Shown here one piece after another: positions 18,433-26,612 of a DNA stretch of 64,000 nucleotides. Source of the stretch: Maribacter sp. (lineage in GTDB: Bacteria > Bacteroidota > Bacteroidia > Flavobacteriales > Flavobacteriaceae). Location: contig JAHENB010000007.1 of the NCBI GenBank assembly GCA_024643345.1, forward strand, positions 44,146 through 108,145. The letters are read 5' to 3'. Numbering within the stretch: position 1 is the stretch's first letter; every line of letters starts with the position of its first letter. The notes under the pieces were generated by a model that was given only the letters and a program-made list of their open reading frames with translations, was not told the DNA's origin and ran no database searches. The position numbers and the translations under genes are program-made.

Positions 18433-18825
18433 ATGTACGTAGAAACACCCAAAAAATCTTTGCCCAAGGGGCAAAAAGAAGTCTATCAATTTTTGAGTGA
18501 TCTGAAGAATTTTGAAAAACTGATGCCCGCATCGATTGCCAAATTTGAGGTGATCAATGAGGATCGTTTCCTATTTCAACTCAGCGGCATGCCAGAAATC
18601 GTCCTCGAGCGGAAACAACAAACTCCTGAAAGTCAAATTGTACTTGGGGCCGCCAGTGACAAACTCCCTTTTACGCTTACCGCCAATATTACCGAAACAA
18701 ATGTGGGGCAATGTGAGGTAACCTTAAGTTTTGATGGAGAATTCAATGCCATGATGGCCATGATGATCAAAACTCCGATTACCAATTTTATGGGAACTTT
18801 AGCTGAAAACCTGGCAAAAATCTGA
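18433..18825 (+). CDS. SRPBCC (START-like) family protein
   Basis: A 130-residue protein with the pattern of the Bet v1/START-like fold: an N-terminal helix region KEVYQFLSDLKNFEKLMP, followed by antiparallel strands and a long C-terminal helix ending in a conserved-looking FMGTLAENLAK. No catalytic residues are evident; these proteins usually bind small hydrophobic ligands. It begins 1 base after pyrE, so the two are probably cotranscribed, but a metabolic link to pyrimidine synthesis is not evident. Confidence 0.8.
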   Translation: MYVETPKKSLPKGQKEVYQFLSDLKNFEKLMPASIAKFEVINEDRFLFQLSGMPEIVLERKQQTPESQIVLGAASDKLPFTLTANITETNVGQCEVTLSFDGEFNAMMAMMIKTPITNFMGTLAENLAKI

Positions 18826-18867
18826 AGGGGGCGTCAGCGTCTTAAACATTCACCCCCAAGGTGGTTT

Positions 18868-19599
18868 TCAAAGCAGCAGTTTGATTTCTTTTAAACCAAA
18901 AGACCTCAAGGCTCCGTTTTCAAGTACTATATTTAGTTTTCCACCTGCCGAAATGCCCTCAATCCTTCCCAAAACAACTTGCCCCCCTTCGATCATGAAT
19001 GAATGGGAATTATCTTTTCCGAAAAGACTGGCTTCGTATTGTGACCATAGCACCGCTGTGTCGTCCTTTTGGTATGCAAGAAAACGCTGTTGCAAGTTTC
19101 GCAAAATAGCAATTTGTATCTGGTCCAAATCGAATTCGCGATCCATGATCAATTTCAAAGAGGACGCATTGGGCAAATCCACGAAATCGGTCTGGTTCAC
19201 ATTCAGACCCAAACCAATTATGGCCGATCGTATTTGGGTGCCCAAAAGGCTGTTTTCTATCAAGATGCCACCGATTTTACGGTTTCCTGACAATATGTCG
19301 TTAGGCCACTTGATACTCAATTTGGGTATTTCAAGACTTTTAAGGGTATCGAAAACGGCCAATGACACACAAACATTAAGTGAAAATTGTTGTTCCGCAG
19401 GAAGGTCATTGAAAATTTTTAAAACACTCATAATGAGATTCTTTCCTGGTTCAGAAGTCCATTTTGAGCCCATTTGGCCACGCCCCGAATTTTGGTGGTT
19501 GGCCACCACCACGGTAAAATCTTCCAAGGCTTCGGTCTGCATAAGGCCCTTCAGGTAGCTGTTGGTCGAATCTATGGCATTAAGTTTGACTATTCGCAC
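18868..19599 (-). CDS. birA: Biotin--[acetyl-CoA-carboxylase] ligase
   Basis: A 243-residue enzyme that activates biotin to biotinyl-AMP and transfers it to the carboxyl carrier protein of acetyl-CoA carboxylase and related enzymes. The biotin-binding loop GRGQMGSKW and the catalytic segment KWPNDIL with the Lys are visible. It lacks the N-terminal helix-turn-helix of E. coli BirA, so it is the monofunctional type without repressor activity. The only sensible start is GTG at 19599 (MRIVKLNAIDSTNS). It diverges from the rsfS operon. Confidence 0.94.
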   Translation of the reverse strand: MRIVKLNAIDSTNSYLKGLMQTEALEDFTVVVANHQNSGRGQMGSKWTSEPGKNLIMSVLKIFNDLPAEQQFSLNVCVSLAVFDTLKSLEIPKLSIKWPNDILSGNRKIGGILIENSLLGTQIRSAIIGLGLNVNQTDFVDLPNASSLKLIMDREFDLDQIQIAILRNLQQRFLAYQKDDTAVLWSQYEASLFGKDNSHSFMIEGGQVVLGRIEGISAGGKLNIVLENGALRSFGLKEIKLLL

Positions 19600-19665
19600 A
19601 AGAAGGTTGCTTAGGTAATCTTTAATCTATTCTTAAAAACTAGGTTTAAAAGAACAAAAAAATAA

Positions 19666-19673
19666 TAACTTTG
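19666..19673 (+). promoter_or_regulatory. Candidate -7 element of the rsfS-ftsH operon
   Basis: TAACTTTG is an exact TAnnTTTG match 20 bases before the rsfS ATG, in the 93-base region between divergent birA and rsfS. No clean TTG at the -33 distance was seen. Confidence 0.45.
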
Positions 19674-19692
19674 TAAAAACTAAAATTATTGA

Positions 19693-20067
19693 ATGCAAAA
19701 AAAGAAAGCGAGCGCTGATGAGCTAATTGCATTGATCTTAGAGGGCATTGAAGAAGTAAAAGGGCAAAATATAAATTTACTCGACCTTAGGGCAATAGAA
19801 AATACAGTATGTGACTACTTTATCATTTGTAATGGAACTTCCAATACGCATGTAAACGCAATAGTCGGATCTATCCAAAAAACGGTAAGCAAAGCGATCA
19901 AAGACAAACCTTGGCATGTCGAAGGAGGAGACAATGCCGAGTGGGTACTCATGGATTACGTAAACGTAGTGGTACATGTTTTCCAAAAACACATCAGGGA
20001 GTTCTATGACATCGAAGGCCTTTGGGGGGATGCCAAGGTAACTCTGGTGGAAAGTAGCATAAACTAA
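19693..20067 (+). CDS. rsfS: Ribosome silencing factor RsfS
   Basis: A 124-residue member of the RsfS/Iojap family. It binds ribosomal protein uL14 on the 50S subunit and blocks joining with 30S during slow growth. The conserved C-terminal core includes WHVEGGDNAEWVLMDYVNVVVHVF. It is the first gene of a run of six plus-strand genes (rsfS, ftsH, LUD, cdsA, psd, ACBP) with short or overlapping junctions; ftsH follows after 5 bases. Confidence 0.96.
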   Translation: MQKKKASADELIALILEGIEEVKGQNINLLDLRAIENTVCDYFIICNGTSNTHVNAIVGSIQKTVSKAIKDKPWHVEGGDNAEWVLMDYVNVVVHVFQKHIREFYDIEGLWGDAKVTLVESSIN

Positions 20068-20072
20068 AAAAA

Positions 20073-22082
20073 ATGGCAAAAGAAAATAATACAGGTCAAA
20101 AAAAACCAAGATTCAGTTCATGGTGGATATATGGGTTGATCATCGTCATGTTGATCGGTTTCCAATTTTTAAACAGTGAAAATTTTGCGAGCACAAAAAA
20201 AACCACCACTTCCGAACTACAGGAATACCTCAGGAATGGTGATATCAGCAAGATACTGATCATCACCAATACGAATCAGGCCAAGGTTTTTCTCACCGAT
20301 GAAGCGCTCTTAAAAGATGTCCATAAAGATGTCGCGCAAAAATCATTGCTCCCTTCAACTGGGGCCGTTCCGCAATACATACTCGATTATGGGGATCTGC
20401 AGATATTCCAAAGGGAAATTACGGACAGTAAAAAGGAGAACAACCTTGACACGGTGGTCGAATTCGATAAAGAATCGAACATCATCGGCAATTTGTTTAT
20501 CAATATCCTACCCTTTATCTTGATCATTGGTATTTGGATCTATCTCATGCGCAGAATGTCTGGTGGCGGTGGCGGTGGCGCTGGGGGTCAAATATTTAAT
20601 ATCGGCAAGTCAAAAGCCAAACTTTTTGACGAAAAAACCGATACCCGAACCTCTTTCAAGGATGTGGCCGGACTGGAAGGCGCCAAGGAAGAAGTGGAAG
20701 AAATCGTGGAATTTCTGAAATTTCCCGACAAATATACTTCCCTGGGCGGTAAGATTCCCAAAGGTGCTTTACTCGTAGGGCCTCCTGGTACGGGAAAGAC
20801 GCTTTTGGCCAAGGCCGTGGCAGGCGAGGCAAAAGTACCTTTCTTTTCACTTTCCGGATCTGACTTCGTTGAGATGTTCGTTGGGGTAGGTGCTTCAAGG
20901 GTGCGTGACCTTTTCAAACAGGCGAAGGACAAATCACCCGCAATCATATTTATCGATGAAATCGATGCCATCGGAAGGGCCAGGGGAAAGAATAACTTTA
21001 CCGGCTCGAACGATGAACGGGAAAACACTTTGAACCAGCTTTTGACCGAAATGGATGGCTTTGGCACCAATACCAACGTAATCGTATTGGCCGCGACCAA
21101 CCGTGCCGATGTGCTCGATAAGGCCCTCATGCGGGCAGGAAGGTTCGATCGCCAAATCTATGTTGACCTTCCGGACATCAAGGAACGTAAAGAAATTTTC
21201 GAAGTCCATCTAAGACCTATAAAAACGGCGGAGACCTTAGATCTGGATTTTTTGGCCAGGCAAACCCCAGGGTTTTCGGGTGCAGACATTGCAAACGTTT
21301 GTAATGAGGCGGCCTTGATCGCTGCGCGAAAAGAGAAAAAAGCAGTTTCCAAACAAGACTTCCTTGATGCCGTTGATAGAATCGTTGGCGGTTTGGAAAA
21401 AAAGAACAAGATCATAACCCCAGGGGAAAAAAGAACCATTGCCTTTCATGAGGCGGGCCATGCCACGGTCAGCTGGATGCTGGAGCATGCAGCGCCTCTG
21501 GTCAAGGTCACCATAGTGCCCAGGGGACAATCATTGGGAGCTGCCTGGTACTTGCCGGAAGAAAGGCTGATCGTTCGTCCCGAACAAATGAAAGATGAGA
21601 TGTGCGCCACCCTGGGAGGCAGGGCCGCAGAACGGGTTATTTTCGACCAAATATCGACAGGGGCGCTGAGCGATCTGGAAAAAGTGACCAAACAGGCTCG
21701 TGCCATGGTTACCATATATGGTCTCAATGATCAAATCGGCAACCTTACCTATTACGATTCATCGGGCCAAACCGATTATGGCTTTTCCAAACCATACAGT
21801 GAGGACACCGCACAAAAAATAGATAAGGAAATTTCGAAATTGATCGAAGAACAATATGCCCGGGCCATCGATGTCCTCAAAAAAAACAAGGATAAGTTGA
21901 CCATTTTGGCCGAACGGTTATTGGAAAAAGAAGTGATTTTCAAAGAAGACCTTGAAAAAATATTCGGAAAGCGCCCTTTTGATAAGGAATTTGATGCACA
22001 AGGCCAGGAAATCATTAATAATGTAGAAGCAAGCTTGGAAGCTGAAAAGCCTTCCGAAGAAGTCAAAGAGGAAAAAAAATAG
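20073..22082 (+). CDS. ftsH: ATP-dependent zinc metalloprotease FtsH
   Basis: A 669-residue membrane-bound AAA+ protease that degrades misfolded membrane and regulatory proteins. Features in order: N-terminal membrane helix (about residues 15-32), periplasmic segment, second helix (about 145-162) followed by a glycine run, Walker A GPPGTGKT at 236-243, Walker B IIFIDEIDAIG, the SRH region, and the zinc site HEAGH at 459-463. It ends in an acidic/basic tail (EEVKEEKK). rsfS is 5 bases upstream, as in many Bacteroidota. Confidence 0.98.
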   Translation: MAKENNTGQKKPRFSSWWIYGLIIVMLIGFQFLNSENFASTKKTTTSELQEYLRNGDISKILIITNTNQAKVFLTDEALLKDVHKDVAQKSLLPSTGAVPQYILDYGDLQIFQREITDSKKENNLDTVVEFDKESNIIGNLFINILPFILIIGIWIYLMRRMSGGGGGGAGGQIFNIGKSKAKLFDEKTDTRTSFKDVAGLEGAKEEVEEIVEFLKFPDKYTSLGGKIPKGALLVGPPGTGKTLLAKAVAGEAKVPFFSLSGSDFVEMFVGVGASRVRDLFKQAKDKSPAIIFIDEIDAIGRARGKNNFTGSNDERENTLNQLLTEMDGFGTNTNVIVLAATNRADVLDKALMRAGRFDRQIYVDLPDIKERKEIFEVHLRPIKTAETLDLDFLARQTPGFSGADIANVCNEAALIAARKEKKAVSKQDFLDAVDRIVGGLEKKNKIITPGEKRTIAFHEAGHATVSWMLEHAAPLVKVTIVPRGQSLGAAWYLPEERLIVRPEQMKDEMCATLGGRAAERVIFDQISTGALSDLEKVTKQARAMVTIYGLNDQIGNLTYYDSSGQTDYGFSKPYSEDTAQKIDKEISKLIEEQYARAIDVLKKNKDKLTILAERLLEKEVIFKEDLEKIFGKRPFDKEFDAQGQEIINNVEASLEAEKPSEEVKEEKK

Positions 22083-22138
22083 ATAAAGTCGATCACATTA
22101 TTCTTAAAAAGAAATATAACGCATCGCACGATCATTAA

Positions 22139-22750
22139 ATGGGGATATTCGACAAATTATTTGGCGGCGGCAAAAAAAAAGGTTCTAAACTCATTGCAGA
22201 AACCAGGGGTGAACACATGCCCGACCTCAACATTCCCGTCGATGAAAAGTTTACCATCCATTTTAAAAAAAATGGCGGTAAATTCCTATACTGCGATTCA
22301 TTTTCCGAGGTATTACAATCGCTAAAAAGTATCGTTTCCGAGAATGCATGGGAAAATAGTCCATTCTTCGTTTTAAATCCTGCCTTGGAGGAGAAATTTT
22401 CCAAAGAAAAAATCCTGTTTACCGATAGAAAAAAAGAAAGTGCGGTCTTTTTTACCACCTGTGAGCATTTGATCGCTCAAAACGGTTCTATTTTGGTATC
22501 CTCAAATCAATTGAAGGAGAACAAACTCAGTGAACTTCCCGACAATTTGATCGTCTTCGCCACCACGAGCCAATTGGTTGGGTCGATTGGAGAGGGTCTC
22601 AAAAAAATCAAAAAGAAATATGGGCAGCAGATTCCTGCCAATATTACAACTATAAAGCATTTTCAAGCAACGGATAGCAATACGGATGATTTTTTGACCT
22701 ACGGGAGCAGTTCTAAAAATTTGTATCTTTTGCTTTTGGAAGATCTATAA
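22139..22750 (+). CDS. LUD domain protein (LutC/YkgG-like)
   Basis: A 203-residue protein whose C-terminal half has the LUD (lactate utilisation) domain features seen in LutC: a glutamate/serine region LIAQNGSILVSS and the central FATTSQLVGSIGEGLKK. The N-terminus MGIFDKLFGGGKKKGSK is a polar linker. LutC-type proteins normally work with LutA and LutB in lactate oxidation, but neither partner is nearby. In Bacteroidota a LUD protein often sits between ftsH and cdsA, so the role here may be different and is unknown. Confidence 0.82.
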   Translation: MGIFDKLFGGGKKKGSKLIAETRGEHMPDLNIPVDEKFTIHFKKNGGKFLYCDSFSEVLQSLKSIVSENAWENSPFFVLNPALEEKFSKEKILFTDRKKESAVFFTTCEHLIAQNGSILVSSNQLKENKLSELPDNLIVFATTSQLVGSIGEGLKKIKKKYGQQIPANITTIKHFQATDSNTDDFLTYGSSSKNLYLLLLEDL

Positions 22751-22751
22751 A

Positions 22752-23561
22752 ATGAGGGAAATCTTAAGACGTGCATTGACGGGGGCATTATTTATTATTT
22801 TATTGCTTTCCGCCATCTTCCTAAGTTCTGATGCCTTTGATTTTCTGATCATGATTTTTGGCCTTGCCTGCATATATGAATTCAAGCGTTTGGTGGGCCT
22901 CCAGGGATATTACATCTTTTTAGCCTATTTGTCGCTCTGGTGGGTGTTTATCTATCTGATCAAGGAACATGACAAAGTACCGATCAATATTTTAATGACG
23001 GTCACTATAGCAGTGGATATTGCCATGATCTATTTTTTGTTTTCAAAAAAACCCAGTACCATAACCCGGTACAACAGGTTCATTGCTGGCCTTTTTTATA
23101 TCGGTGGCGGTTGCATTTTCCTTACAATGATCCCTTATAAGAACAATGAATTTTCAAAGTTCTTGATTATGGGTATTTTTATTCTCATTTGGGTCAACGA
23201 TTCCTTTGCCTATTTGGTCGGACGAAGTTTTGGAAAAACCAAACTTTTCCCTACTGTTTCACCCAAGAAAACCATAGAAGGTGCGATCGGCGGGCTGTTC
23301 TTTGCCATAGCCGCGGCTTTTTTGCTGGCCCGCTATGAACCTTCCATCAGCGCCCCGCAATGGATACTCTTGGCCTTGGTGATCGTAATATCAGGGGATT
23401 TGGGCGACTTGGTCGAATCGAAGCTCAAAAGACTTGCAGGAGTAAAAGACAGTGGTGCCCTTTTGCCAGGACATGGCGGCATGTTAGATCGATTGGACAG
23501 TTTGGTTTTTGCCGCTCCCTTTGCTTATTTAACCTTAACCCTCTTTACCTATGTTTCATAG
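22752..23561 (+). CDS. cdsA: Phosphatidate cytidylyltransferase
   Basis: A 269-residue integral membrane enzyme making CDP-diacylglycerol from CTP and phosphatidic acid, the branch point of phospholipid synthesis. About eight hydrophobic segments are visible. The C-terminal signature (SGDLGDLVESKLKR, then DSGALLPGHGGMLDRLDS) is the CdsA hallmark. It begins 1 base after the LUD gene and overlaps psd by 11 bases, so it is translated in one operon with the phosphatidylserine decarboxylase gene. Confidence 0.97.
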   Translation: MREILRRALTGALFIILLLSAIFLSSDAFDFLIMIFGLACIYEFKRLVGLQGYYIFLAYLSLWWVFIYLIKEHDKVPINILMTVTIAVDIAMIYFLFSKKPSTITRYNRFIAGLFYIGGGCIFLTMIPYKNNEFSKFLIMGIFILIWVNDSFAYLVGRSFGKTKLFPTVSPKKTIEGAIGGLFFAIAAAFLLARYEPSISAPQWILLALVIVISGDLGDLVESKLKRLAGVKDSGALLPGHGGMLDRLDSLVFAAPFAYLTLTLFTYVS

Positions 23562-24219
23562 AGAAGGCCAAAATATAATACTGACGACCTTTTTTCTGGT
23601 GGTTGCCACCATTCTGATCTCAGAGTTCATCATTGTCATACCCTGGTTAAAATGGTCGCTGCAATTGGTCGCTTTGATCATCTTGGTAACGATACTTCAA
23701 TTTTTTAGAAATCCAAAGCGTACCATAAAGCGAAACTTTGACGAAATTCTTGCCCCGGTCGATGGAAAGGTAGTTGTAATCGAGGAAGTGATGGAAACCG
23801 AATATTTCAATGACAAACGCTTACAGATTTCCATTTTCATGTCGCCCATTAATGTGCATGTAACCCGGTATGCCGCCAGTGGGGAAATAAAATATTCGAA
23901 ATACCATCCCGGAAAATACCTTGTGGCTTGGCATCCCAAATCGAGTACGGAGAACGAGCGTACCACGGTAGTCATACGCACCCCAAAATTCGGGGATATA
24001 CTTTATCGGCAAATTGCCGGCGCCATGGCCAGACGCATCATCAATTACGCAGAAGTTGGCGACAGTGTGCAACAGGGAGAAGATGCAGGTTTCATTAAAT
24101 TTGGCTCAAGGGTTGATTTGTTGTTACCTTTGAATAGTGCCGTTACGGTGAAGCTAAAGCAGTCGGTGGTCGGTGGTAAGACCTGTATAGCGACATTAGC
24201 CAAAAAGGATGACAAATGA
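23551..24219 (+). CDS. psd: Phosphatidylserine decarboxylase proenzyme
   Basis: A 222-residue short-form (archaeal/Bacteroidota type) decarboxylase producing phosphatidylethanolamine. It has an N-terminal membrane hairpin (residues about 12-50). The self-cleavage site Gly185-Ser186 in KFGSRVDLLLP is predicted to generate the pyruvoyl cofactor, and the conserved SPINVHVTRYAASG motif is present. Overlaps of 11 bases with both cdsA and the following ACBP gene indicate tight coupling. Confidence 0.96.
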   Translation: MFHREGQNIILTTFFLVVATILISEFIIVIPWLKWSLQLVALIILVTILQFFRNPKRTIKRNFDEILAPVDGKVVVIEEVMETEYFNDKRLQISIFMSPINVHVTRYAASGEIKYSKYHPGKYLVAWHPKSSTENERTTVVIRTPKFGDILYRQIAGAMARRIINYAEVGDSVQQGEDAGFIKFGSRVDLLLPLNSAVTVKLKQSVVGGKTCIATLAKKDDK

Positions 24220-24463
24220 TAAACTACATATAAGGTTTTCCAAGGCCGTTGAGTTCATCAATAACTACACCCAGCCTTTGCCTGCAGACGTTCTGTTGAA
24301 GCTTTATGCCTATTACAAGATTGCCAGCGAGAACAAGAACAACCCCGGGAGCAAGACCCCTTTGATCAATGCATTTAAGGCAAATGCCCTGATACAAGCC
24401 AAGAACATGGACCAAAAAGCGGCCATGTTGAATTATATTAAATTGGTAAAAACTTTGAAGTGA
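24209..24463 (+). CDS. Acyl-CoA-binding protein
   Basis: An 84-residue four-helix ACBP. The family core is visible: LKLYAYYKIASENKNN and then ALIQAKNMDQKAAMLNYIKLV (the usual signature has KW...W; here A and N replace the tryptophan positions). It binds long-chain acyl-CoA esters in the cytoplasm. Placement in the cdsA-psd operon, overlapping psd by 11 bases, fits a role in supplying acyl chains for phospholipids. ACBP is common in eukaryotes and scattered in bacteria. Confidence 0.88.
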   Translation: MTNDKLHIRFSKAVEFINNYTQPLPADVLLKLYAYYKIASENKNNPGSKTPLINAFKANALIQAKNMDQKAAMLNYIKLVKTLK

Positions 24464-24474
24464 GAAGTATCTTT

Positions 24475-24493
24475 CCACTCTTTTCTTGAGTGG
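24475..24493. terminator. Weak hairpin between convergent genes
   Basis: CCACTC (24475-24480) and GAGTGG (24488-24493) form a 6-bp stem with a T-rich loop, placed between the convergent ACBP and creatininase-like genes. There is no strong T-run after it, so termination here is only a suggestion. Confidence 0.25.
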
Positions 24494-24499
24494 GGACGT

Positions 24500-25261
24500 T
24501 CATTCATAAAGATCATCCAAATCAGCCTTACAGAGATCAAAAAAAAGATCGCCCATTTTCTCCGTGACATCCTTAAAAAAGCGTTCCCCTTTTAAGTCGG
24601 TTGATTTATGGGGATTGCCGACTCCGGTGTCTTCACTTATTTTTGACCACTGGCGCTCGGCCCAAACCCAACCTTCCGAAAATGCCTTGATCTTATATTT
24701 TTTGTCTTTTCCATCGCCCCATTTTTCCCTGGGCAATACCAGTTCAGGTTTAAGGTACAGCATCAAACTAGTTTCCATTTCGTCTGCATGATCGCCCTTT
24801 TCTTCAAAATAAAGGGATTTGTCCATTGCCTGGAACCAATTCGAAAAACTGATGAACATATCGGGAAATTTCAAGCCCAACTCCCGAACCAACGGTTTGA
24901 AGTTATTACCGCCATGACTGTTGAAGATCAAAAATTTTCTGACCCCCTGCCTATCGAGAACGGCACAGATATCAGACAAGATGGCGAATTGTGTGCTAGG
25001 ATTCAGGTTGATATCCAAATAAATATCAGACTGTCCTGTATTGACCCCGAATGGAATTGAGGGCAAAACAATAGGTTTTGCTCCTTTTTCCCAAGCCAAT
25101 TTAGCCGCTTCGGCAGCAAGCAAATCGCTTTCATAAACATCGGTAGCATAGGGTAAGTGAAAGTTATGGGCCTCTGTAGCGCCCCACGGCAAAACCGCCA
25201 ATTCAAATTTCGCATGTCTAAGGGCTTCCCAATTGGTTTCGGCTAAAATATAGGGTCTCAT
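24500..25261 (-). CDS. Creatininase family protein
   Basis: A 253-residue amidohydrolase-like protein of the creatininase/MftE/FAPy-deformylase fold. It shows the metal-site motifs LPWGATEAHNFHLPYATD (Glu and His), FNSHGGNN (His) and DHADEMETS (Glu). The start at 25261 (ATG, MRPYILAETNW) is preferred over a TTG two codons earlier. Family members act on creatinine, formamidopyrimidines or maturing peptides; the substrate here cannot be told. It is alone and convergent with the phospholipid operon. Confidence 0.88.
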   Translation of the reverse strand: MRPYILAETNWEALRHAKFELAVLPWGATEAHNFHLPYATDVYESDLLAAEAAKLAWEKGAKPIVLPSIPFGVNTGQSDIYLDINLNPSTQFAILSDICAVLDRQGVRKFLIFNSHGGNNFKPLVRELGLKFPDMFISFSNWFQAMDKSLYFEEKGDHADEMETSLMLYLKPELVLPREKWGDGKDKKYKIKAFSEGWVWAERQWSKISEDTGVGNPHKSTDLKGERFFKDVTEKMGDLFFDLCKADLDDLYE

Positions 25262-25267
25262 AATCAA

Positions 25268-25703
25268 TTCAATTGAATTACTAAATTAAGAAGTATGAGG
25301 GTAATAAATTGAAATCATGAATAAAACCTGCTGATGGGCTCCTAATTTTTTCTCCCTTTTTTATGCTTTCATTCTTTCAATGCCGCGGTATTCAAATTAT
25401 CCGCAATGGAAAAAACCCAAAATACGGCACCTATACACCAATATATATTTTCTTCCCAAATCGCACTAAGATTCGATCGCTGCCTATCGATGGATTACCT
25501 GCCCCGTTATTCAGGGGGTTGGGGGACCTGCCTTATTAATCCTCTTACTGCAAAAAATATTATGCCATGATTGCATATATCAATCATTAAAAAAACTAAT
25601 TTGGCCGGAAATATCCTTGATTTCATACATTATTCGGAAAGTATCCATACGACCCTCCCAGCACTTCCAGAGAAAAGCTTCAGAGCAACCCATACCCTAA
25701 TTT
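25268..25703. other. 436-base intergenic region without a supported gene
   Basis: An AT-rich spacer between the divergent creatininase-like and outer-membrane-barrel genes. It must hold both promoters, but I found no clean TAnnTTTG element with correct spacing. A 70-codon open frame starting at 25571 overlaps the next real gene in another frame and looks accidental. No repeat or RNA gene was seen. Confidence 0.5.
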
Positions 25704-26612
25704 ATGGCCCAAAAAATTGCCCTTTATCCATATATAGTGATGTTTTTGTTCACCCAATTTTCCATGTCGCAGGGACCTCTTGATGGCTTCCTTAAAGGCC
25801 AGGGCAATATCGTCACGGCCATCTCCTTCAGTCATGAATCTTTCGACCGTTATTACGTAGGAAATCAAGGGACGATCAACCGTAATTTAGGAACGATTGG
25901 AACAAATTCGGCAAATTTATTCGTAGCTGGAGGATTAACGGAATACTTGGATCTCGTCCTAACCCTACCGTACATCAGTACCTCAGCATCAGAAGGTTTT
26001 TGGTCGGATCAACATGATTTTCAGGATATCGCAGTCTATTTGAAAGGCAGCCTGTTTAAGTTAACCGTACCTGATCAAAGTCAACTTCAACTGTTGGCGG
26101 CAGTCGGGGTCACTACGCCCCTCACGGATTATATCGCAGACGCCCCAGTATCTATTGGCAACCAGTCAACCCAGATCGAAACACGTCTTATCGGACATTT
26201 CAAAAGTATCAAAGGAATCTTTGTGACCTCACAATTCGGGTATATAAAACGCAATAACATCACCTTGGACAGGGAATTTGAAATCAGTGTCCCCGATGCT
26301 TGGGACTATGTTCTGAGAACAGGGGGCAGTTATAAAAAATTGTATGTCGACGGATGGTTCCAATACCAAAATTCCAGATCCGGTACCGATATTGGTCCAG
26401 GCGTACCTTTTCCGAGCAACGAAATTGACTACACGAGGGTGGGTTTCACCCTATATCATCCGTTACCGTTAATGAACCATTTCGGTATTTCCCTCGGAGC
26501 TGCATTTACACTCAATGGAAAAAATATCGGCGATTCGAACCGCATCAGTGGTGCCTTAATTTATGAATTCAGTACCAAAAAATCTGCCCCACAAAATAAA
26601 AAGTCGTCATGA
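25704..26612 (+). CDS. Predicted outer-membrane beta-barrel protein
   Basis: A 302-residue secreted protein with a signal peptide (MAQKIALYPYIVMFLFTQFSMSQ). The mature part has alternating hydrophobic/polar strands separated by short turns and ends in a strand-rich region (SGALIYEFSTKK), consistent with a transport or phenol-degradation MetA-like barrel. I cannot name a substrate. The stop overlaps the start of the haloperoxidase-like gene by 4 bases (ATGA), so the two are translationally coupled and may act together at the envelope. Confidence 0.72.
   Translation: MAQKIALYPYIVMFLFTQFSMSQGPLDGFLKGQGNIVTAISFSHESFDRYYVGNQGTINRNLGTIGTNSANLFVAGGLTEYLDLVLTLPYISTSASEGFWSDQHDFQDIAVYLKGSLFKLTVPDQSQLQLLAAVGVTTPLTDYIADAPVSIGNQSTQIETRLIGHFKSIKGIFVTSQFGYIKRNNITLDREFEISVPDAWDYVLRTGGSYKKLYVDGWFQYQNSRSGTDIGPGVPFPSNEIDYTRVGFTLYHPLPLMNHFGISLGAAFTLNGKNIGDSNRISGALIYEFSTKKSAPQNKKSS

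Noticed and set aside
25571..25783. 70-codon frame in the gap before the barrel gene
   Set aside because: It overlaps the signal-peptide region of the real gene in another frame and has no protein-like features.
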